Source: JBIIUJ01 sp044340025
GTDB lineage: Bacteria > Pseudomonadota > Alphaproteobacteria > Caulobacterales > Aquidulcibacteraceae
Direction: 5' to 3'
Length of the DNA: 39,649 nt
Assembly: GCA_044340025.1 (NCBI GenBank)
Contig: JBIIUJ010000008.1
Coordinates: 1 to 39,649 of the forward strand
Below the pieces are notes generated by a model. The model worked only from the letters and a program-made list of their open reading frames with translations. It had not been told where the DNA came from and did no database searches. Shown here piece after piece: positions 37,323 to 39,649 of the stretch. Numbering within the stretch: the first letter of the stretch is position 1; each line of letters begins with the position of its first letter. A program made the position numbers and the translations under genes.

Positions 37323-38180
37323 ATGGCCCAGGTCGCCTTCCTCGGGCTCGGCGTCATGGGCGCGCCCATGGCGCGGCATCTGGCCGCCGCCGGCCACGAC
37401 GTCACTGTCTATAACCGGACTGCGTCCAAGGCGCGCGACTGGGTCGCCGCCCACGGCGGGCGCGCCGCAAATGATCCCGCCGAGGCGGCGCGCGCGGCTT
37501 CCTGCGTGTTTTGCTGCGTCGGCGATGATCCCGACGTGCGCGCGGTGGCGGAGCCTGCGATTGCCGCGATGGCGCCGGGCGCGATCTTTGTCGATCACAC
37601 GACCGCTTCGCCCGCGCTTGCGCGCGACCTGGAAGCGGCGGGCGCGGCCCGCAGCGTCGGCGTGCTGGATGCGCCCGTCTCGGGCGGCCAGGCGGGGGCC
37701 GAGGCTGGCGCCCTCACGATCATGGCAGGGGGAGGGGAGGCGGCGTTTGCATCGGCGGAGCCTGTGATGCGCGCCTATGGCCGCACCATCGTGCACGTCG
37801 GCCCGGCCGGCGCCGGTCAGCTGGTGAAAGCCATGAACCAGATCGCCATCGCCGGCGTGGTGGAAGGCCTGGCCGAGGCGCTGGCGTTCGGGCTTGCCGC
37901 AGGCGTGGACCCGGAAAAGGCGATCGCCGCCATCAGCCAGGGAGCGGCCGGCTCCTGGCAGATGACGAACCGCTGGAAGTCGATGGTGGAGGACCGGTTC
38001 GACTTCGGCTTTGCGGTGGAGTGGATGCGCAAGGATCTGCGCATCGCGCTGACCGAGGCGCGCGCCGTGGGCGCAAGTTTGCCTCTTGCCGCGCTCGTCG
38101 ATCAGTTTTATGCGGAAGTGGAAGCCTCAGGCGGCCGCAGAATGGACACGTCGAGTTTGATTCGGCGGCTGCGGCGCTGA
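37323..38180 (+). CDS. 3-hydroxyisobutyrate dehydrogenase family oxidoreductase
   Basis: This 285-residue beta-hydroxyacid dehydrogenase has an NAD(P)-binding Rossmann N-terminus (FLGLGVMGAPMARHL), the substrate-binding DAPVSGGQAGAEAGALTIM segment, and the catalytic lysine region GAGQLVKAMNQIA. The arginine after the first cofactor strand (VTVYNRTASKA) suggests NADPH preference. The family includes 3-hydroxyisobutyrate dehydrogenase of valine breakdown, tartronate semialdehyde reductase and related enzymes. The acyl-CoA dehydrogenase gene at the right edge is compatible with a valine-degradation role but does not prove it. It lies 6 bp after the flavin reductase gene. Confidence 0.92.
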   Translation: MAQVAFLGLGVMGAPMARHLAAAGHDVTVYNRTASKARDWVAAHGGRAANDPAEAARAASCVFCCVGDDPDVRAVAEPAIAAMAPGAIFVDHTTASPALARDLEAAGAARSVGVLDAPVSGGQAGAEAGALTIMAGGGEAAFASAEPVMRAYGRTIVHVGPAGAGQLVKAMNQIAIAGVVEGLAEALAFGLAAGVDPEKAIAAISQGAAGSWQMTNRWKSMVEDRFDFGFAVEWMRKDLRIALTEARAVGASLPLAALVDQFYAEVEASGGRRMDTSSLIRRLRR

Positions 38181-38313
38181 AATCGCCCAAACGAAATCAC
38201 AATCGCGTGATTTGTCGGCCTGTGGGCCCTGGTGTGACAGGCTGACGCAGGCGAGCGCGCTCTCAATTGTGGCATCGTTTCCGGGCGTACCCAAAACGCG
38301 AACTGAACACCAA
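38181..38313 (+). ncRNA. Non-coding stretch, possible small RNA or long 3' UTR
   Basis: No gene fits between 38180 and the terminator that starts at 38314. The stretch has an A+T-richer beginning with a perfect inverted repeat AAATCAC / GTGATTT (38194-38200 and 38207-38213). Further on, a CGTTT...AAACG stem encloses GGGCGTACCC (about 38277-38300), and then the terminator hairpin follows. Two stems plus a U-tract terminator resemble an intergenic small RNA of about 100-130 nt. I found no convincing promoter, and no known RNA family is recognised. A long 3' UTR of the dehydrogenase transcript is equally possible. Confidence 0.3.
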
Positions 38314-38350
38314 AGGCTCTGCGAACCCCAACTCGCAGGGCCTCTTTTTT
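38314..38350 (+). terminator. Intrinsic terminator with U-tract
   Basis: An 11-bp stem (AGGCTCTGCGA and TCGCAGGGCCT, one G-U pair) with an 8-base loop is followed by C and six Ts. It terminates plus-strand transcription, 134 bp after the last plus-strand gene. On the minus strand the same hairpin is followed by only three Ts, so it is a weaker terminator for hemB. Confidence 0.85.
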
Positions 38351-38352
38351 GT

Positions 38353-38384
38353 CCGCCAATCCGCCAATCCGCCACTCCGCCTAT
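38353..38384. repeat. Octamer tandem repeat across the hemB stop codon
   Basis: Four adjoining 8-bp units read CCGCCAAT, CCGCCAAT, CCGCCACT, CCGCCTAT on the plus strand (38353-38384), followed by a degenerate partial unit. The last unit supplies the hemB stop codon: on the minus strand it reads GCGGATAG while the exact units read GCGGATTG, so one base change makes the TAG. The block looks like a short slippage-prone tandem repeat. Confidence 0.75.
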
Positions 38385-39394
38385 CCGCGTTCCGCCAGCC
38401 AATGGGCGGCGCGTGGGGCGAAATAGCTGATCACCCCGTCTGCGCCGGCACGCTTGAACGCGGCGAGGCTTTCGAAAATCGCGCGGCGTTCGTCCAGCCA
38501 TCCTGCGGAGACGGCCGCCATGATCATCGCGTATTCGCCAGAGACCTGGAACGCATAGGTGGGCGCGCCAAACGCCTCCTTCACCTTTGCCAAAATGTCG
38601 AGATAGGGCATCCCGGGCTTCACCAGCAGAAGGTCTGCGCCTTCGGCCAGATCCAGCGCGACTTCCCGCAGGGCTTCGGCCGCATTGCCTGGGTCCATCT
38701 GATAGGTCTTCTTGTCGCCCTTCAAGGCGCCTTTCGAGCCGATGGCGTCGCGATAGGGGCCATAGAAGGCCGAGGCATATTTCGCCGCATAGCTCATGAT
38801 CAGCGTGTTTGTGTGGCCTGCGGCTTCCAAAGCCGCCCGGATGGCGCCGATGCGCCCGTCCATCATGTCGGAAGGCGCCACGACGTCGCAGCCAGCGGCG
38901 GCCTGCACCAGCGCCTGCTCGATCAGCCGCTCGGTCGTGACGTCGTTCAGCACATAGCCCGCCTCGTCGATCAGGCCGTCATGGCCATGATCGGTGAAGG
39001 GATCGAGGGCGACATCGCAGATCAGCCCCACATTGGGGGCCGCCGCCTTCATGGCCCGCACGGCGCGGCAGACAAGACCGTCCGGATTGGTCGCTTCCGA
39101 TCCGTGGGCGTCTTTTCTGGCGGGATCGATGTTGGGAAACAGCGCAATCGCGGGAATGCCCAGCGCCTGGGCCTCTTCGGCGGCCTTGACCGCCTCGTCG
39201 AGGTTCAGCCGGAACACGCCAGGCATGGAGGCGACCTCCACCCGCGGCTCAGGTCGGTCGTGCACGATCAGGCCCCAGATCAGGTCATCGACGGTGAGGG
39301 TCGTCTCGCGCGTGAGGCGCCGGCTCCAATCCTGCGCGCGGAGGCGACGCGGACGGACGGCGGGAAAGCGGGCCTCGGGGAGAAAGCGGGTCAT
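38381..39394 (-). CDS. hemB: Delta-aminolevulinic acid dehydratase (porphobilinogen synthase)
   Basis: This 337-residue enzyme joins two 5-aminolevulinate molecules into porphobilinogen for haem and cobalamin synthesis. The two active-site lysines are visible in SYAAKYASAFYGPYRDA and LLVKPGMPYLD. The metal-binding loop reads CDVALDPFTDHGHDG. The cysteine triad of zinc enzymes is replaced by Asp/Ala/Asp, the magnesium-type arrangement known from other alphaproteobacteria and pseudomonads. The ATG at 39394 is favoured; a GTG at 39400 is two codons upstream and neither has a clear Shine-Dalgarno sequence. Its stop lies within an octamer tandem repeat. Confidence 0.97.
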   Translation of the reverse strand: MTRFLPEARFPAVRPRRLRAQDWSRRLTRETTLTVDDLIWGLIVHDRPEPRVEVASMPGVFRLNLDEAVKAAEEAQALGIPAIALFPNIDPARKDAHGSEATNPDGLVCRAVRAMKAAAPNVGLICDVALDPFTDHGHDGLIDEAGYVLNDVTTERLIEQALVQAAAGCDVVAPSDMMDGRIGAIRAALEAAGHTNTLIMSYAAKYASAFYGPYRDAIGSKGALKGDKKTYQMDPGNAAEALREVALDLAEGADLLLVKPGMPYLDILAKVKEAFGAPTYAFQVSGEYAMIMAAVSAGWLDERRAIFESLAAFKRAGADGVISYFAPRAAHWLAERG

Positions 39395-39453
39395 GGCCAC
39401 ATCCGGATTGACGGGGCCGGTTTAACCCGTCACCTCGCGGGCGACAAACGCTT

Positions 39454-39460
39454 CAGGAGG
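39454..39460 (+). promoter_or_regulatory. Shine-Dalgarno sequence that fixes a GTG start
   Basis: CAGGAGG lies 8 bp before the GTG at 39469. It is strong enough to decide that the acyl-CoA dehydrogenase gene begins at this GTG, since no in-frame ATG occurs before codon 11. Confidence 0.8.
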
Positions 39461-39468
39461 ACAAGGGC

Positions 39469-39649
39469 GTGCAGTTCGGGCTCGGCGACGACCAGATCAT
39501 GGTTCAGGAGGCTGCGCGCCGCTTCTCGGATGCGCGCCTCGCCCCGGGCGCCGCACGCTGGGATGAGGAAAAGCACTTCCCCCTCGATGTGATCCGCGAG
39601 GCGGCCGGTCTCGGCTTTGCCGCAATCTACACGCGCGAGGAGCATGGCG
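39469..39649 (+). CDS. Acyl-CoA dehydrogenase (3' truncated by window end)
   Basis: The first 60 codons from a GTG start read as the N-terminal helical domain of an acyl-CoA dehydrogenase: QFGLGDDQIMVQEAARRFSD, then a WDEEKHFPLDVIREAAGLGF stretch and YTREEHG at the edge. The WDE-K-HFP-DVIREAA pattern is the one I associate with isobutyryl-CoA dehydrogenases of valine catabolism. Such enzymes use FAD and pass electrons to electron-transfer flavoprotein. The rest of the gene, with the catalytic glutamate, lies outside. It diverges from hemB across 74 bp. A strong Shine-Dalgarno sequence supports the start. Confidence 0.9.
   Translation, partial: MQFGLGDDQIMVQEAARRFSDARLAPGAARWDEEKHFPLDVIREAAGLGFAAIYTREEHG

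Noticed and set aside
38108..38501. Minus-strand frames crossing the non-coding stretch and the hemB 3' end
   Set aside because: The products are Arg-, Pro- and Ser-rich without motifs, and they run through the terminator hairpin and octamer repeat in a frame other than hemB.

Overview
The window is a GC-rich chromosomal segment from an alphaproteobacterium, most plausibly a Caulobacter-like dimorphic lineage (Caulobacterales, Maricaulales or Hyphomonadaceae). The evidence is a CckA-type hybrid kinase directly downstream of fliQ-fliR-flhB, TTAAC half-sites resembling CtrA sites in front of fliQ, a direct-repeat alphaproteobacterial SOS box (GTTC-N7-GTTC) in front of recA, a two-gene dnaG-rpoD unit, and the order lptF-lptG-lptD-surA-pdxA-rsmA divergent from pepA. 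I see no tRNA, rRNA, CRISPR array, insertion sequence, integrase or phage gene. This is mostly core genome.

Layout. 1-7.5 kb: a 5'-truncated class III CoA-transferase converges on recG. dnaG and rpoD diverge from recG, and a small Mpo1-like (DUF962) membrane protein gene follows. 7.5-10.4 kb (minus strand): a TerC/Alx family membrane protein with a structured upstream region and a striking 10-bp triplicate, then a methyltransferase translationally coupled to a small protein of unknown function. 10.4-19 kb (plus strand): flagellar export genes fliQ, fliR and flhB, then a CckA-like kinase without a membrane anchor, recA with SOS box and terminator, alaS, and a 113-residue unknown protein. 19-29 kb: dapE on the minus strand, a small membrane protein on the plus strand, and a long minus-strand run lptF, lptG, lptD, surA, pdxA, rsmA, def. 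Its first six genes are outer-membrane LPS export and assembly plus pyridoxal phosphate and rRNA maturation functions, many linked by 4-base start/stop overlaps.

29-36.8 kb: pepA (plus strand), then on the minus strand a hybrid histidine kinase with seven tandem PAS domains whose stop overlaps the start of a stand-alone HPt protein. This is a compact, cytosolic phosphorelay cassette of unknown input and output and the most distinctive accessory-looking locus here. A proline iminopeptidase and motB, without motA beside it, follow. 36.8-39.6 kb: a flavin reductase and a 3-hydroxyisobutyrate dehydrogenase family gene, a 200-bp non-coding stretch ending in a strong terminator (possible small RNA or long 3' UTR), hemB on the minus strand with an octamer tandem repeat across its stop codon, and the first 60 codons of an acyl-CoA dehydrogenase running off the end.

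Themes: DNA replication, repair and transcription (recG, dnaG, rpoD, recA), flagellum and cell-cycle signalling (fliQR, flhB, cckA, motB), envelope assembly (lptDFG, surA, dapE), and branched-chain CoA metabolism at the right edge. Genes are tightly packed. Four convergent gene pairs are separated by only 4-10 bp. All domain calls are read from motifs by eye. No database search was possible.
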